64,000 nt of DNA. It comes from JBHYDC01 sp051861205 (lineage in GTDB: Bacteria > Pseudomonadota > Alphaproteobacteria > Rhizobiales > Pleomorphomonadaceae). Positions 1-8,258 of the stretch are shown here, piece after piece. Made by a program: the position numbers and the translations under genes. Under the pieces are notes generated by a model, which ran no database searches, was not told where the DNA came from, and worked only from the letters and a program-made list of their open reading frames with translations. The stretch is from contig JBHYDC010000014.1 in assembly GCA_051861205.1 (NCBI GenBank), positions 55,049-119,048 on the forward strand. The letters are read 5' to 3'. How positions within the stretch are numbered: the stretch's first letter is position 1; each line of letters begins with the position of its first letter.

Positions 1-743
1 AAGCTCGGCAGTTCGTCGGGCTGAATGTGCCGTTCGACAACCGGGATATCGAGGCGGCCGGCAAGCTCGATCACCGTCTGCCGGGTGATGCCGTTGAGGA
101 AGCAATCGGGGGTCGGCGTATGAACGACGCCATCCCTAACGAAGAACATGTTGGCGCCGGTCGCCTCGGCCACATAGCCCCGATAATCCAGCATCATCGC
201 ATCCGAATAGCCCTTGGCTTCGGCGGCGTGCTTGGAGATCGTGCAGATCATGTAGAGCCCGGCCGCCTTGGACCGGCAGGGCGCGGTGCGCGGATCCGGC
301 CGGCGATATTCGGCCATGTCGAGACGAATACCCTTGAGACGGTCTTCAGGATTGAAATAGCTCGGCCATTCCCAGGCCGCGATCGCCAGATGAATGGTGT
401 TGTGCTGGGCCGAAACGCCCATCATCTCAGACCCGCGCCAAGCGATCGGGCGAAGGTAAGCGTCTTTCAACCCCGTCCGGGCCAGCGTTTCCACACAGGC
501 CGCGTCGATCTGATCGGCGCTGTAGGGGATCTTGAAGCCGAGGATGCGACCGGATTCGATCAGCCGGTCGGTATGGGCGCGCAGCTTGAAAATTTCGCCG
601 CCATAGGCCCGTTCGCCCTCGAACACCGCGCTCGCATAATGCAGACCATGGGTGAGCACGTGCACCTTTGCGTCTTTCCAATCGACGAACTTGCCGTCGA
701 ACCAGATGACGCCGTCGCGACTGTCGAAAGGAACGCTAGCCAT
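1..743 (-). CDS. ilvE: Branched-chain amino acid aminotransferase, partial (C-terminus off the left edge)
   Basis: Class IV PLP-dependent aminotransferase that interconverts branched-chain 2-oxo acids and Leu/Ile/Val in the cytosol. About 247 residues are visible and the frame stays open to base 1, so the C-terminus is missing. Family marks: THGLHYASAVFEG near residue 31, the probable PLP lysine Lys159 in CRSKAAGLYM, and GYVAEATGANMFFV near residue 185. Two in-frame ATGs lie at 749 and 743. I chose 743 because a GGGAG motif sits 6 nt before it, whereas it abuts the 749 ATG. It is transcribed divergently from the MarR-regulator operon; this pairing suggests shared promoter DNA but not necessarily shared function. 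Confidence 0.93.
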   Translation of the reverse strand, partial: MASVPFDSRDGVIWFDGKFVDWKDAKVHVLTHGLHYASAVFEGERAYGGEIFKLRAHTDRLIESGRILGFKIPYSADQIDAACVETLARTGLKDAYLRPIAWRGSEMMGVSAQHNTIHLAIAAWEWPSYFNPEDRLKGIRLDMAEYRRPDPRTAPCRSKAAGLYMICTISKHAAEAKGYSDAMMLDYRGYVAEATGANMFFVRDGVVHTPTPDCFLNGITRQTVIELAGRLDIPVVERHIQPDELPS

Positions 744-1027
744 TTCCATCTCCCACCGGGGTTCTTGTTGGACGAATGCCATCGCGCAGGTTCGCGCGGA
801 CACCTTGACTGTGAAGCGCCGGAGAGGCGCCTCGGATATCGGGAGCAGCCTTGCCGGAGGGGCAAAGGCCAGCATCCGTGACCTGTATTTTGCGTCGCGG
901 CGGCCGAGCGTCTATGATCAGCCCGAACCGAACCAAGACCGCGCCACTTTGGATCGACCGGCCACTCGCGACCGATCCTTTCGTGTTGATGGTGTTTGGG
1001 GTAACAATTGAACGCGAATAAGTCAAC

Positions 1028-1549
1028 ATGGCTGACATATATTTCGTGAGCGACACTTTGCCGATGTCCCCGCGCCGCTCTTCCGGCGATGCGGGGGAGG
1101 AAAGCGCGATCGATTTCGAGTTGATCGAGTTTTTCTTCTTCGCCTACCGCGATTTCGTGGCCGAGCCCGATCAGGCGCTTTCGGCGCTCGGCTTCGGCCG
1201 CGCCCATCACCGGGTTTTGCATTTTGTGAACCGCGCGCCGGGGCTGAGCGTCACGGACCTGCTCGACACCTTGCGGATTACCAAGCAGAGCCTTGGGCGG
1301 GTGCTGAAGCAACTGATCGACGACGGCTATATCGAGCAGGAGCAAGGCCCTGTGGACCGGCGCCAACGCCTGCTTCGGACCACACCGAAGGGACGGCGGC
1401 TCGCACTCGATCTTGCAGCCGGTCAGTCCCGCCGGATCGAGGCGGCGCTGGCTGATATGCCGGAGGGAACGCGCGGCACGGTGCGCGCCTTCCTCGACCG
1501 AATGGTTGACCGCACGGCGAACCAAGCCCCGATCGACGACGAGACATGA
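1028..1549 (+). CDS. MarR-family transcriptional regulator
   Basis: A 173-aa winged-helix regulator. The MarR fold is seen in the helix-turn-helix stretch LSVTDLLDTLRITKQSLGRVLKQL (residues about 78-101) followed by the wing with DRRQRLLRTTPKGRR. It is the first gene of a three-gene operon; its stop overlaps the response regulator start (ATGA). This MarR-OmpR regulator arrangement resembles PetP-PetR of other alphaproteobacteria, but no cytochrome bc1 genes are near, so I do not give that name. No good Shine-Dalgarno precedes the ATG; an in-frame ATG at 1064 is an alternative. A short inverted repeat GTCA...TGAC (1022-1036) straddles the start and could be an operator, which is speculative. 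The region 750-1027 is the divergent promoter space shared with ilvE. Confidence 0.85.
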   Translation: MADIYFVSDTLPMSPRRSSGDAGEESAIDFELIEFFFFAYRDFVAEPDQALSALGFGRAHHRVLHFVNRAPGLSVTDLLDTLRITKQSLGRVLKQLIDDGYIEQEQGPVDRRQRLLRTTPKGRRLALDLAAGQSRRIEAALADMPEGTRGTVRAFLDRMVDRTANQAPIDDET

Positions 1550-2259
1550 TCATGGCGCAGCCCCAGAAAAAGCCGTTGGATGGAGCCGACCATGTGCTGG
1601 TGGTCGACGACGACAGCCGCATCCGGCAGCTTCTATCGAAATATCTGGGCTCCAACGGCTTTCGCGTCACTGGTGCGGGCGATGCGGCGGAAGCCCGGCG
1701 CAAGCTTTCGGCGATCCATTTCGACCTGATCATTCTCGACGTCATGATGCCGGGTGAGGACGGTCTGTCGCTCACACGCGGCCTGAAAGCAGAGGGCGAC
1801 GTGCCGATCCTGCTTCTAACCGCAAGGGCCGAGGGCGAGGACCGGGTCAAAGGGCTGGAAAGCGGCGCGGACGACTATCTCTCCAAGCCGTTCGAGCCGC
1901 GCGAACTCTTGCTACGGCTGAACAATCTTCTGAAGCGCCGCCCCGGCGTACCGCCTGCCATCGAGCGCGAATCCATCCGCTTCGGCCGCTTCAGCTATGA
2001 TCTGAAGCGCGAGGACTTGAAGGAGGGCGCCGAGCCGGTGCGCCTGACCGACCGGGAGCGCCAGCTTCTGACCCTGTTCGCGACCGCACCGGATGGAACC
2101 GTTTCGCGCGAGGCTCTGGTGGGAACCGAGGCCGGCGTCGGGGAACGCACCATCGACGTGCAGATCAACCGCCTTCGCCGCAAGATCGAGGACGACCCGA
2201 CAAACCCGTTCCACCTCCAAACCGTTCGAGGCGTCGGCTACCGCCTGCGTTTCGAGTGA
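1546..2259 (+). CDS. OmpR/PhoB-family response regulator
   Basis: A 237-aa two-component regulator. Receiver domain residues about 15-130: acidic pocket VVDDDS, phospho-acceptor Asp65 in LIILDVMMPG, conserved TAR and KPFEPREL motifs. The C-terminal winged helix (about 140-235) ends in the typical TVRGVGYRLRFE. The first ATG overlaps the MarR stop; a second ATG at 1552 is an equally possible start. The stop overlaps the kinase start by 4 nt, so the two are probably translationally coupled and act as a cognate pair. Target genes cannot be read from the sequence. Confidence 0.93.
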   Translation: MIMAQPQKKPLDGADHVLVVDDDSRIRQLLSKYLGSNGFRVTGAGDAAEARRKLSAIHFDLIILDVMMPGEDGLSLTRGLKAEGDVPILLLTARAEGEDRVKGLESGADDYLSKPFEPRELLLRLNNLLKRRPGVPPAIERESIRFGRFSYDLKREDLKEGAEPVRLTDRERQLLTLFATAPDGTVSREALVGTEAGVGERTIDVQINRLRRKIEDDPTNPFHLQTVRGVGYRLRFE

Positions 2260-3734
2260 CGATCATGCAGGACCAAGACATCAGCCCCGGCGAACAGGCC
2301 GACGAGGCAGACGGCCTCGGTAGCCGGATATTCAAGCGTGGCGACAGCTATGTCCGCGCCGTTCGGGGCCTCCTGCGCAGCATCATGCCCACGCCCGTCT
2401 TGAAGGGCTGGAGCCTGACCGGGCGCCTTTTCAGCAGCATACTTCCCAAGGGCCTGCTCGGGCGCTCGCTGCTCATCATCGTCGCACCGATGTTGATCCT
2501 CTTGATGGTGCTAACCTCGGTATTCATGGACCGGCATTGGGCCCTGGTCACCGCGCGCCTATCAGATGGAATGGTGCGCAACATCGCAGCCCTGGTTGAC
2601 CTGATCGAGCGGCAACCGCCCGGCGCCGATCTCTCCTCGATCACGGAGATTGCCCGCAACCGGATGAAAATCCGGATGCGGGTTCTTCCCGCTGGCGAAC
2701 TTGGCCCCGATAACCGTTCCTATCTCGGCCTTTTGGACACCACGCTATCGAGCGCGCTGCGCGGCCAGATCAAACGTCCGTTTTCGCTCGACGTCGGCGA
2801 GCGAACCAGCAACATCGAAATCCGCGTGCCGATCGATCGGGGAACCCTGCGCGTGGTGTTTCCGCGCAACTTGGCCTATGCGGCCAACTGGCACTTCTTC
2901 CTGGTCTGGATGGGGGGCGTCGGGCTTGGCCTTGTCGTCGTGTCCGTGGTCTTCATTCGCAATCAGATCAAGCCGATCCAGCGGCTGGCCAATGCCGCCG
3001 AAGCTTTCGGGAAAGGCCGGCCGGTCGGCAGTTTCGCCCCGCAGGGCGCGCGCGAGGTTCGGCGCGCCGCCCTTGCCTTCATCGAGATGCGCCGCCGGAT
3101 CGAACGACAACTGGAACAGCGCACGACCATGCTGGCCGGCGTGAGCCACGACCTTCGCACCGTGCTGACCCGCTTCCGGCTGGAACTCGCGTTGCTTCCG
3201 GACGGCGAGGAAACCGAGGACATGCGCCGCGACATCGACGAGATGGAGGCGATGCTGGAGGCCTATGTGGCCTTTGCCAAGGGCGATGCCGACGAAGGCA
3301 GCGAACCGGTGGACGTGGAGGCCGCCATCGCTGACGTCGCGACGCGAACCGCCACAGGCGATGTAGCGGTTTCCACCGTATTTCAGGGCCCCCCGCTGGT
3401 GTCGCTGCGGCCGGGCGCTTTCCGCCGTCTCGTCGGCAACCTTGTCGGCAATGCTGTGCGCTATGGGCGGAGCCAGGTGGAGGTTGCCGCCGAACACCGC
3501 GACGGTTGGTTGTCGCTGCGCGTCGACGACGATGGTCCGGGAATACCTGAAACGGAACGGGAAGCTGTATTCCGGCCGTTCTACAGGCTCGACATAGCCC
3601 GCAACCAGGACATCCCCGGAACCGGCCTCGGTCTTGCCATCGCCCGTGACGTCGCGCGCAGCCATGGCGGCGACGTACGGCTTGAGAACAGCCCCCTCGG
3701 AGGCCTAAGAGCCGTCGTCCGTTTGCCCGGCTGA
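2256..3734 (+). CDS. EnvZ-type membrane sensor histidine kinase
   Basis: A 492-aa inner-membrane kinase. Two membrane segments flank a periplasmic loop: about 75-95 (LLIIVAPMLILLMVLTSVF) and about 212-235 (FFLVWMGGVGLGLVVVSVVF). They are followed by HAMP, the H-box GVSHDLRTVLTRFRLEL (about 295), N-box RRLVGNLVGNAVRYG, G1 VDDDGPGIPE and G2 GTGLGLAIARDVARSHGG. The start is taken as the GTG overlapping the regulator stop; ATG at 2265 is the alternative. It has an unusually long cytoplasmic N-terminus of about 70 residues. The stop codon lies inside the first unit of a tandem repeat. The sensed signal is unknown. Confidence 0.92.
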   Translation: MTIMQDQDISPGEQADEADGLGSRIFKRGDSYVRAVRGLLRSIMPTPVLKGWSLTGRLFSSILPKGLLGRSLLIIVAPMLILLMVLTSVFMDRHWALVTARLSDGMVRNIAALVDLIERQPPGADLSSITEIARNRMKIRMRVLPAGELGPDNRSYLGLLDTTLSSALRGQIKRPFSLDVGERTSNIEIRVPIDRGTLRVVFPRNLAYAANWHFFLVWMGGVGLGLVVVSVVFIRNQIKPIQRLANAAEAFGKGRPVGSFAPQGAREVRRAALAFIEMRRRIERQLEQRTTMLAGVSHDLRTVLTRFRLELALLPDGEETEDMRRDIDEMEAMLEAYVAFAKGDADEGSEPVDVEAAIADVATRTATGDVAVSTVFQGPPLVSLRPGAFRRLVGNLVGNAVRYGRSQVEVAAEHRDGWLSLRVDDDGPGIPETEREAVFRPFYRLDIARNQDIPGTGLGLAIARDVARSHGGDVRLENSPLGGLRAVVRLPG

Positions 3735-3822
3735 AACCCTTGATTCAGCCCGGCTGAAACCCTTGATTCAGCCCGGCTGAAACCCTTGATTCAGCCCGGT
3801 TGAAACCCTTGATTCAACCCGG
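3731..3822. repeat. Tandem repeat, 4 x 23 bp, each unit a hairpin
   Basis: Four head-to-tail 23-bp units (3731, 3754, 3777, 3800) lie between the convergent kinase and csaA genes. The first unit contains the kinase stop codon. Units 1-3 appear identical. Each unit with its flanks can fold as GGCTGAA / TTCAGCC with an 8-nt loop; in unit 4 both arms change together to GGTTGAA / TTCAACC. No spacers separate the units, so this is not CRISPR. Confidence 0.95.
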
Positions 3823-3850
3823 CCAAACATCGTCCTTCAACCCCGCCCCA

Positions 3851-4210
3851 TCAAAATAGCCGTCCGCCGATCGGCACGCTCTTGTCGGGGGTCATCAGCA
3901 CAACGTCGCCGTTCTCGTCCGGCACACCGAGCGTCAGAACCTCCGAGCGCATCGGGCCGATCTGGCGCGGCGGGAAATTCACGACACCCATCACGAGGCG
4001 TCCGACAAGGTCGTCCGGCGTGTAATGCACGGTGATCTGCGCCGACGACCGTTTCAGCCCGATTTCGGGGCCGAAATCGATCACCAACTTATACGCCGGC
4101 TTGCGCGCTTCCTTGAAAACCAAGGCCTCGACGATCCGGCCGACGCGCACGTCCACCTTCATGAAATCGTCGAAGGCGATCAGGGCAGACGGCGCAGCGG
4201 CTTCGGTCAT
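3851..4210 (-). CDS. csaA: CsaA-type tRNA-binding / export-related protein
   Basis: A 119-aa single OB-fold protein of the tRNA-binding domain family (C-terminal MetRS-like domain). Typical marks are FMKVDVRVGRIVEA near the N-terminus, RKPAYKLVIDFG in the middle, and VVNFPPRQIGPMRSEVLTLG with the ending LMTPDKSVPIGGRLF. CsaA homologues bind tRNA-like ligands and have been linked to chaperoning of exported proteins; which role applies here is not visible. It is the last gene of a minus-strand run and converges on the kinase across the 23-bp repeat array. Confidence 0.92.
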   Translation of the reverse strand: MTEAAAPSALIAFDDFMKVDVRVGRIVEALVFKEARKPAYKLVIDFGPEIGLKRSSAQITVHYTPDDLVGRLVMGVVNFPPRQIGPMRSEVLTLGVPDENGDVVLMTPDKSVPIGGRLF

Positions 4211-4247
4211 GGCAGGTCTCGCGGATGGAACTCACCCGCGAGATTTA

Positions 4248-4916
4248 TCAGATGCCCTCGCCCGCCGTCATCTCTTCCTCGGCGGTTCGGCTGTGCTTTC
4301 GACCGCTGAACCGCTCGTCGAGGCGGCTGAACGCATTGCGCACCCGGCAGGCAAAGCCTTCCAGCCGCTCCCCGCGCGAGATTTCCCGGTCGACCGCCAC
4401 CATGGTGCGGGCAAGACCGGGATCGTTATCGTCCACCCAAGCATCGAGAATGCGGAGCCACGCAATCGCGAGACCCTGCGACCGGAGGCTGCCAACCATG
4501 CCGGCGGCCGGGATGTTGGCGGCAGCCAGCATGAAGCTCATCGATCGAACCGCCAGCGGATTCATGGCTGCGGCCAGCATGGGGTCGCGCTTCACGGACT
4601 TGGCCAGCATGCGCAGCGCCGCTCGGTAAGGCGCAAGAATATCGAGCCGCCGCATCAAAACGTCGAACAAGCGGTCGCGCGCCGGTTCGGCCGCCATAGC
4701 GGGGTCGTCCCTGTCGAGCACGGCGGCATCGATACCGCGCGAAAAGGCGGTGAGAATCGCAAGGCGGCCGTCGAAGGTTCGCCGCAGTTCGCCAAGCGTG
4801 ACGCCGGCGTCGCGCGCAACATCGGTAAGTTCGATCTCGCCGAACGGCGTGGTACCGAGGCGCGCCATGAAGGCGTCGACAATACGGGTTCTGGCATCAA
4901 GGGTTTCGTCGGTCAT
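4248..4916 (-). CDS. TetR-family transcriptional regulator
   Basis: A 222-aa protein with a TetR-type N-terminal helix-turn-helix: RIVDAFMARLGTTPFGEIELTDVARDAGVTLGELRRTFDG (residues about 11-50). The C-terminal part is helical, with no recognisable ligand motif; it contains LDAWVDDNDPGLARTMVAVDREI, as seen in a group of alphaproteobacterial TetR-like proteins found next to proC and ybjN. It lies between proC (57 bp upstream) and csaA (37 bp downstream) on the same strand and may be co-transcribed. Targets are unknown. Confidence 0.82.
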   Translation of the reverse strand: MTDETLDARTRIVDAFMARLGTTPFGEIELTDVARDAGVTLGELRRTFDGRLAILTAFSRGIDAAVLDRDDPAMAAEPARDRLFDVLMRRLDILAPYRAALRMLAKSVKRDPMLAAAMNPLAVRSMSFMLAAANIPAAGMVGSLRSQGLAIAWLRILDAWVDDNDPGLARTMVAVDREISRGERLEGFACRVRNAFSRLDERFSGRKHSRTAEEEMTAGEGI

Positions 4917-4973
4917 GGCAGGGGTCCCTCTCTCTAATGGGACATGTAGGGCGCGCGCGCGCCAACCGAAAGG

Positions 4974-5795
4974 TCAACCGGCCAGTTCGCGCGAGCGCTG
5001 CGTCGCGGCGGCGACGGCGGCCGTCATCAAATCCTGCATGCCACCGTCCGCCATCAGCACGGCAAGCGCCGCCGCCGTGGTGCCGCCGGGCGAAGTCACG
5101 TTCTTGCGTAGCGTTGCCGGATCAAGCGGCGAACCTCCAAGCAGGGCACCGGCGCCGATCACGGTCTGCCGCGCGATTTGATCGGCAAGTTCGGCAGGAA
5201 GGCCCGCTGCACGGCCGGCTTCCGCCAGCACCTCAGCGAGCAGGAACACATAGGCCGGGCCAGAGCCTGAAACCGCCGTAACGGCATCGATCAAGCTTTC
5301 CTCCGACACCCACGCCGTCTTGCCAACGGCATCCATGAGCGCGGTGACGAGCGCCCGATCGGCCTCGCTCGCGGCAGGGCTGGCAACTGCCACCGACATG
5401 CCCTGCCCCACCATGGCCGGCGTGTTCGGCATCACCCGGACGATCGGGCCGGAGCCGAGGGCCGCCTGCAACGTCGCAATCGTCGTACCGGCCGCGACCG
5501 AGACGACGATCGTTTCCGGGCCCACCAGCGCGGCTAGCCGGGGGAGCGCCGCGCCCATCTGCTGCGGCTTGACCGCAAGCACGATCACATCCGGCCGATC
5601 GGGCGCTGCGCCCGCGTCGGTCAGATGGCGAACGCTGTGCCGGATCGTAAGCTCCGTCATCTCCGGGCCGAGTTTCGGATCGACAATCGTCACAGCCGCA
5701 CCCGCCAAGCCGCGATCAAGCCATCCCGCCAGCATGGCGCCACCCATCTTACCAGCACCGACGAGAACGAGCGAACGGATGGAGACAAGCGACAT
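4974..5795 (-). CDS. proC: Pyrroline-5-carboxylate reductase
   Basis: A 273-aa NADPH-dependent enzyme for the last step of proline synthesis. It has the N-terminal Rossmann motif LVLVGAGKMGGAMLAGWL, the mid-protein VRVMPNTPAMVGQGM, and the C-terminal signature ITAVSGSGPAYVF-like (VTAVSGSGPAYVFLL) and NVTSPGGTTAAAL. The ATG at 5795 gives the usual family length; the only upstream in-frame option is a TTG at 5825. It is downstream of ybjN, which has its own terminator in between, so proC, the TetR gene and csaA likely form a separate transcript. Confidence 0.95.
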   Translation of the reverse strand: MSLVSIRSLVLVGAGKMGGAMLAGWLDRGLAGAAVTIVDPKLGPEMTELTIRHSVRHLTDAGAAPDRPDVIVLAVKPQQMGAALPRLAALVGPETIVVSVAAGTTIATLQAALGSGPIVRVMPNTPAMVGQGMSVAVASPAASEADRALVTALMDAVGKTAWVSEESLIDAVTAVSGSGPAYVFLLAEVLAEAGRAAGLPAELADQIARQTVIGAGALLGGSPLDPATLRKNVTSPGGTTAAALAVLMADGGMQDLMTAAVAAATQRSRELAG

Positions 5796-5902
5796 GGCGA
5801 AGGCTTCCGGCTGTGTAATGGCCAAAGAGCTTTATCCGGAACCGCGAGGAGGGACAACAAGACGGCCGTCGCACGTCAAGTTCGCGGCTGGAGGATCTTG
5901 CC

Positions 5903-5933
5903 AAAGAAAAACCCGGCGAATCGCTCCGCCGGG
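5903..5933 (-). terminator. Rho-independent terminator of ybjN
   Basis: Read on the minus strand, a 7-bp GC stem (CCCGGCG / CGCCGGG, 5912-5918 and 5927-5933) is followed by TTTTTCTTT. It lies 26 bp after the ybjN stop and separates it from proC. Confidence 0.85.
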
Positions 5934-5958
5934 TCATTGCTGGCGCTGGCGATCCGTC

Positions 5959-6459
5959 TCAGGCTTCGCCGACGGTTTCGATCATGGAGTGGTCAAGCGA
6001 CTCGCGGGCGGATTTTCCCGCCCAAACCACGAATTGGAACGCCTGATAGAAGCGCTCGCAGGAATCGAGCGCGTTCTGAAGCATGGCCTCGATCTGCTCG
6101 TCGCTGGCTTCCAGTTGCCCGGCGAGCAACAGCGCGTGACGGTACATGATCACGCCTTCGGCCTGCCAGAGATCGAAGTGGCCCACCCACATCTGCTCGT
6201 TCACGAGCGCGAGGAGCTTCACCACCTCGGTTTTGCGGGCGTCCAGAACCTTGATGTCGAACGCGCAGGCGATATGCAGCGCTTCAATGTCCTCCATCCA
6301 AGAAAACGATGCGTGATAGTCTGCCCAATTTCCTTGAATCGAAACGGTAATCTCGTCATCGGCCGATCGCTCAAACGACCAATCGTTCTGCGCGGCGATG
6401 AGTTCGATCATGTCGACGGGATTGTTAGGCCGTTCGGAGTGGACATCGGTGAGGGTCAC
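5959..6459 (-). CDS. YbjN domain-containing protein
   Basis: A 166-aa cytosolic protein of the YbjN (DUF1790) family, whose fold resembles type III secretion chaperones. Characteristic alphaproteobacterial residues are NPVDMIELIAAQNDWSFERSADDEI at the N-terminus, WADYHASFSWMEDIEALHIACAFD in the middle, and FQFVVWAGKSARESLDH at the end. The start is a GTG preceded by GGAGG at 6 nt spacing, a strong ribosome-binding site. The exact function in alphaproteobacteria is not established; the E. coli homologue affects motility and stress responses. Confidence 0.88.
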   Translation of the reverse strand: MTLTDVHSERPNNPVDMIELIAAQNDWSFERSADDEITVSIQGNWADYHASFSWMEDIEALHIACAFDIKVLDARKTEVVKLLALVNEQMWVGHFDLWQAEGVIMYRHALLLAGQLEASDEQIEAMLQNALDSCERFYQAFQFVVWAGKSARESLDHSMIETVGEA

Positions 6460-6826
6460 GACTGACCTCCAAGGTTGCGGCTGGTAACCAGCACGCGGCC
6501 TGATAAGGGGTTCGGATCGACCGGCCTGACCGGGATCATGGTCTGGACCGGGCGGGCCCCAACCCCTTCGAACCGGCAGTCACCGCGCAAAGCATTGCGG
6601 GCGACTGTCCGGGGCATTCCCACAGGCGCCAACGCAACCTGCGGGGAATTCAGCATCCAAGTTACGAAACAGCCACGCTTGCGGCATCTTGCCTCGAATC
6701 TCATGTCGCCCAGCACTATGGCAAAGTTTTTCGGTGGCGAAACGAGGTAAGCGCTTTTCCCCGGTCTTAAACACGCAAAAGTTTAGGCGCGCGTGCAAGT
6801 CCGTCACATCGCTCGCCCGGTAGCGA
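6460..6826. other. Gene-free stretch with a long inverted repeat
   Basis: 367 bp between ybjN and the UbiK-type gene. It holds an inverted repeat AAGGGGTT (6505-6512) / AACCCCTT (6561-6568) with a GC-rich interior. No tRNA, 6S RNA, tmRNA, RNase P or SRP signature is recognisable. An 86-codon minus-strand frame crosses it but does not look like a protein. It may hold the ybjN promoter or an unrecognised small RNA. Confidence 0.4.
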
Positions 6827-7177
6827 TCAATTTCCACCGGCCGCCCCGTCCGGCAGCGTATCCGCCGACACGTCCGGCTGAGGCGCAGGACCGGGGACGA
6901 TGACGGTCCCCTCGGGCTCTTGGGCGGGCGCGAGCTTGGCTTCGAGCGCCGCGACACGCAGCGTCAGCCGCTCAACCTCGGCAAGCGCGCGGGCGGCGAT
7001 GTCCTGCACGATCTCGATATCCTCGCGGCGGACGAGGTCGAGTTCGGAAACAACCCGGTCGGCCTGCGAACGGAACACGGTTTCAACTTCGCGCCGGGCC
7101 GATTGTGCGACGCCGGTCGCATCGTTCATCAGCTTGGCGAATTCATCGAAGAGGCGGCCCTGGGACGACGACATCAT
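6827..7177 (-). CDS. UbiK/YqiC-family (BMFP) accessory protein
   Basis: A 116-aa helical protein with the BMFP domain: LFDEFAKLMNDATGVAQSARREVETVFRSQADRVVSELDLVRREDIEIVQDIAARALAEVERL-type sequence (residues about 8-75), then a Pro-rich tail. In enterobacteria UbiK is an accessory factor for ubiquinone synthesis that forms a trimeric coiled coil and binds UbiJ and lipids; a homologous role here is an inference. Start: tandem ATGs at 7177 and 7174 follow AGGAG at 4 and 7 nt; 7174 has the better spacing. It is divergent from lgt. Confidence 0.82.
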   Translation of the reverse strand: MMSSSQGRLFDEFAKLMNDATGVAQSARREVETVFRSQADRVVSELDLVRREDIEIVQDIAARALAEVERLTLRVAALEAKLAPAQEPEGTVIVPGPAPQPDVSADTLPDGAAGGN

Positions 7178-7430
7178 CAAACTCCTATCCGCTGGACCTG
7201 CCGGTCCTTGCGAGCGGCTGAAAGCAGGCGCAGCACATCGACGCTTTCAACCTACCCCACACCATGCCGCTCACACCAGCATCTCATCTATGTGGCGCGG
7301 GATGCGTAGAGGATCAAGCCAAACCTCCGGCCGATGGGCATCGCCGATCGGGGGGTGCCGGACAAGCGCTTGACGCGGACGGGCCGGGCGGCCAAACCAT
7401 CGCGAACCCGTACCGACCGACACGAGCGCG

Positions 7431-8258
7431 ATGCCCCTTTTCGTCCTCCCGTTTCCCGCAATCGATCCGGTGCTGATCCAACTCGGACCCTTCGCGATCC
7501 GCTGGTACGCGCTCGCCTACATCGCCGGCCTGCTGTTCGGGTGGTGGTACGTGCGACGCATGACGGCGACCGACCGGCTCTGGGGCAAGCTGCCGAGGCC
7601 GAACGCCCTCGACGTGGACGATCTCTTGGTCTGGATGACCTTCGGCGTCGTGCTCGGAGGGCGCATCGGCTACGTGCTCTTTTACAATTTCCAATCCTAT
7701 GTAGACGAACCGCTGGAAGCGCTGAAAGTCTGGCACGGCGGCATGTCGATCCACGGCGGATTCATCGGCGCCGCGATCGCGCAGATCCTGTTCGCGCGGC
7801 GTCGCGGCCTCAACCCTTTGACGCTGTTCGATCTGACAACCGCAGCGGTGCCCGTGGGCCTGTTCCTCGGGCGCTGTGCCAACTTCATCAACGGCGAACT
7901 ATTCGGCCGGGCTACCGACGTGCCCTGGGCCATGGTGTTCCCCTATGGCGGCGATGTTCCGCGCCATCCGAGCCAGCTCTACGAAGCGGTTCTGGAAGGG
8001 CTGGTGCTGCTCGCAATCCTGACGCCGCTTGTCTGGCGGCGCGGCGCGCTGATGCGGCCGGGGCTGATCACGGGCCTCTTCGGGATCGGCTACGGCCTTG
8101 CGCGGTTCGTCGTCGAATTCTTCCGCGAGCCCGACGCGCACATCGGATTCCTGTTTGGAGCCTTCACGATGGGGCAGTTGCTCTCGGCGGTCATGGTCGT
8201 GCTCGGCGCAGCCTTCGTTGCCGCCGCGATCGGAGGACGAACGGCGCGCGCGTCATGA
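7431..8258 (+). CDS. lgt: Prolipoprotein diacylglyceryl transferase
   Basis: A 275-aa polytopic inner-membrane enzyme that transfers diacylglycerol from phosphatidylglycerol to the lipobox cysteine of prolipoproteins. Signature features: GPFAIRWYALAYIAG at the N-terminus, VLGGRIGYVLFYN, the HGGMSIHGGFIGA loop, and the catalytic-region motif GRCANFINGELFGR, followed by HPSQLYEAVLEG and RFVVEFFREPD. Multiple hydrophobic helices are apparent. The stop overlaps the next start (ATGA), so lgt, the methyltransferase and pgeF form an operon, an arrangement common in alphaproteobacteria. Confidence 0.96.
   Translation: MPLFVLPFPAIDPVLIQLGPFAIRWYALAYIAGLLFGWWYVRRMTATDRLWGKLPRPNALDVDDLLVWMTFGVVLGGRIGYVLFYNFQSYVDEPLEALKVWHGGMSIHGGFIGAAIAQILFARRRGLNPLTLFDLTTAAVPVGLFLGRCANFINGELFGRATDVPWAMVFPYGGDVPRHPSQLYEAVLEGLVLLAILTPLVWRRGALMRPGLITGLFGIGYGLARFVVEFFREPDAHIGFLFGAFTMGQLLSAVMVVLGAAFVAAAIGGRTARAS

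Noticed and set aside
3731..3822. Tandem 23-bp repeats as a CRISPR array
   Set aside because: The units touch with no unique spacers, and no cas gene is present.
6456..6716. 86-codon minus-strand frame whose stop overlaps the ybjN GTG start (GTGA)
   Set aside because: The sequence is Arg/Pro/Val-rich with no recognisable fold, and the overlap is explained by the ybjN ribosome-binding site GGAGG being inside it. Kept as unlikely.
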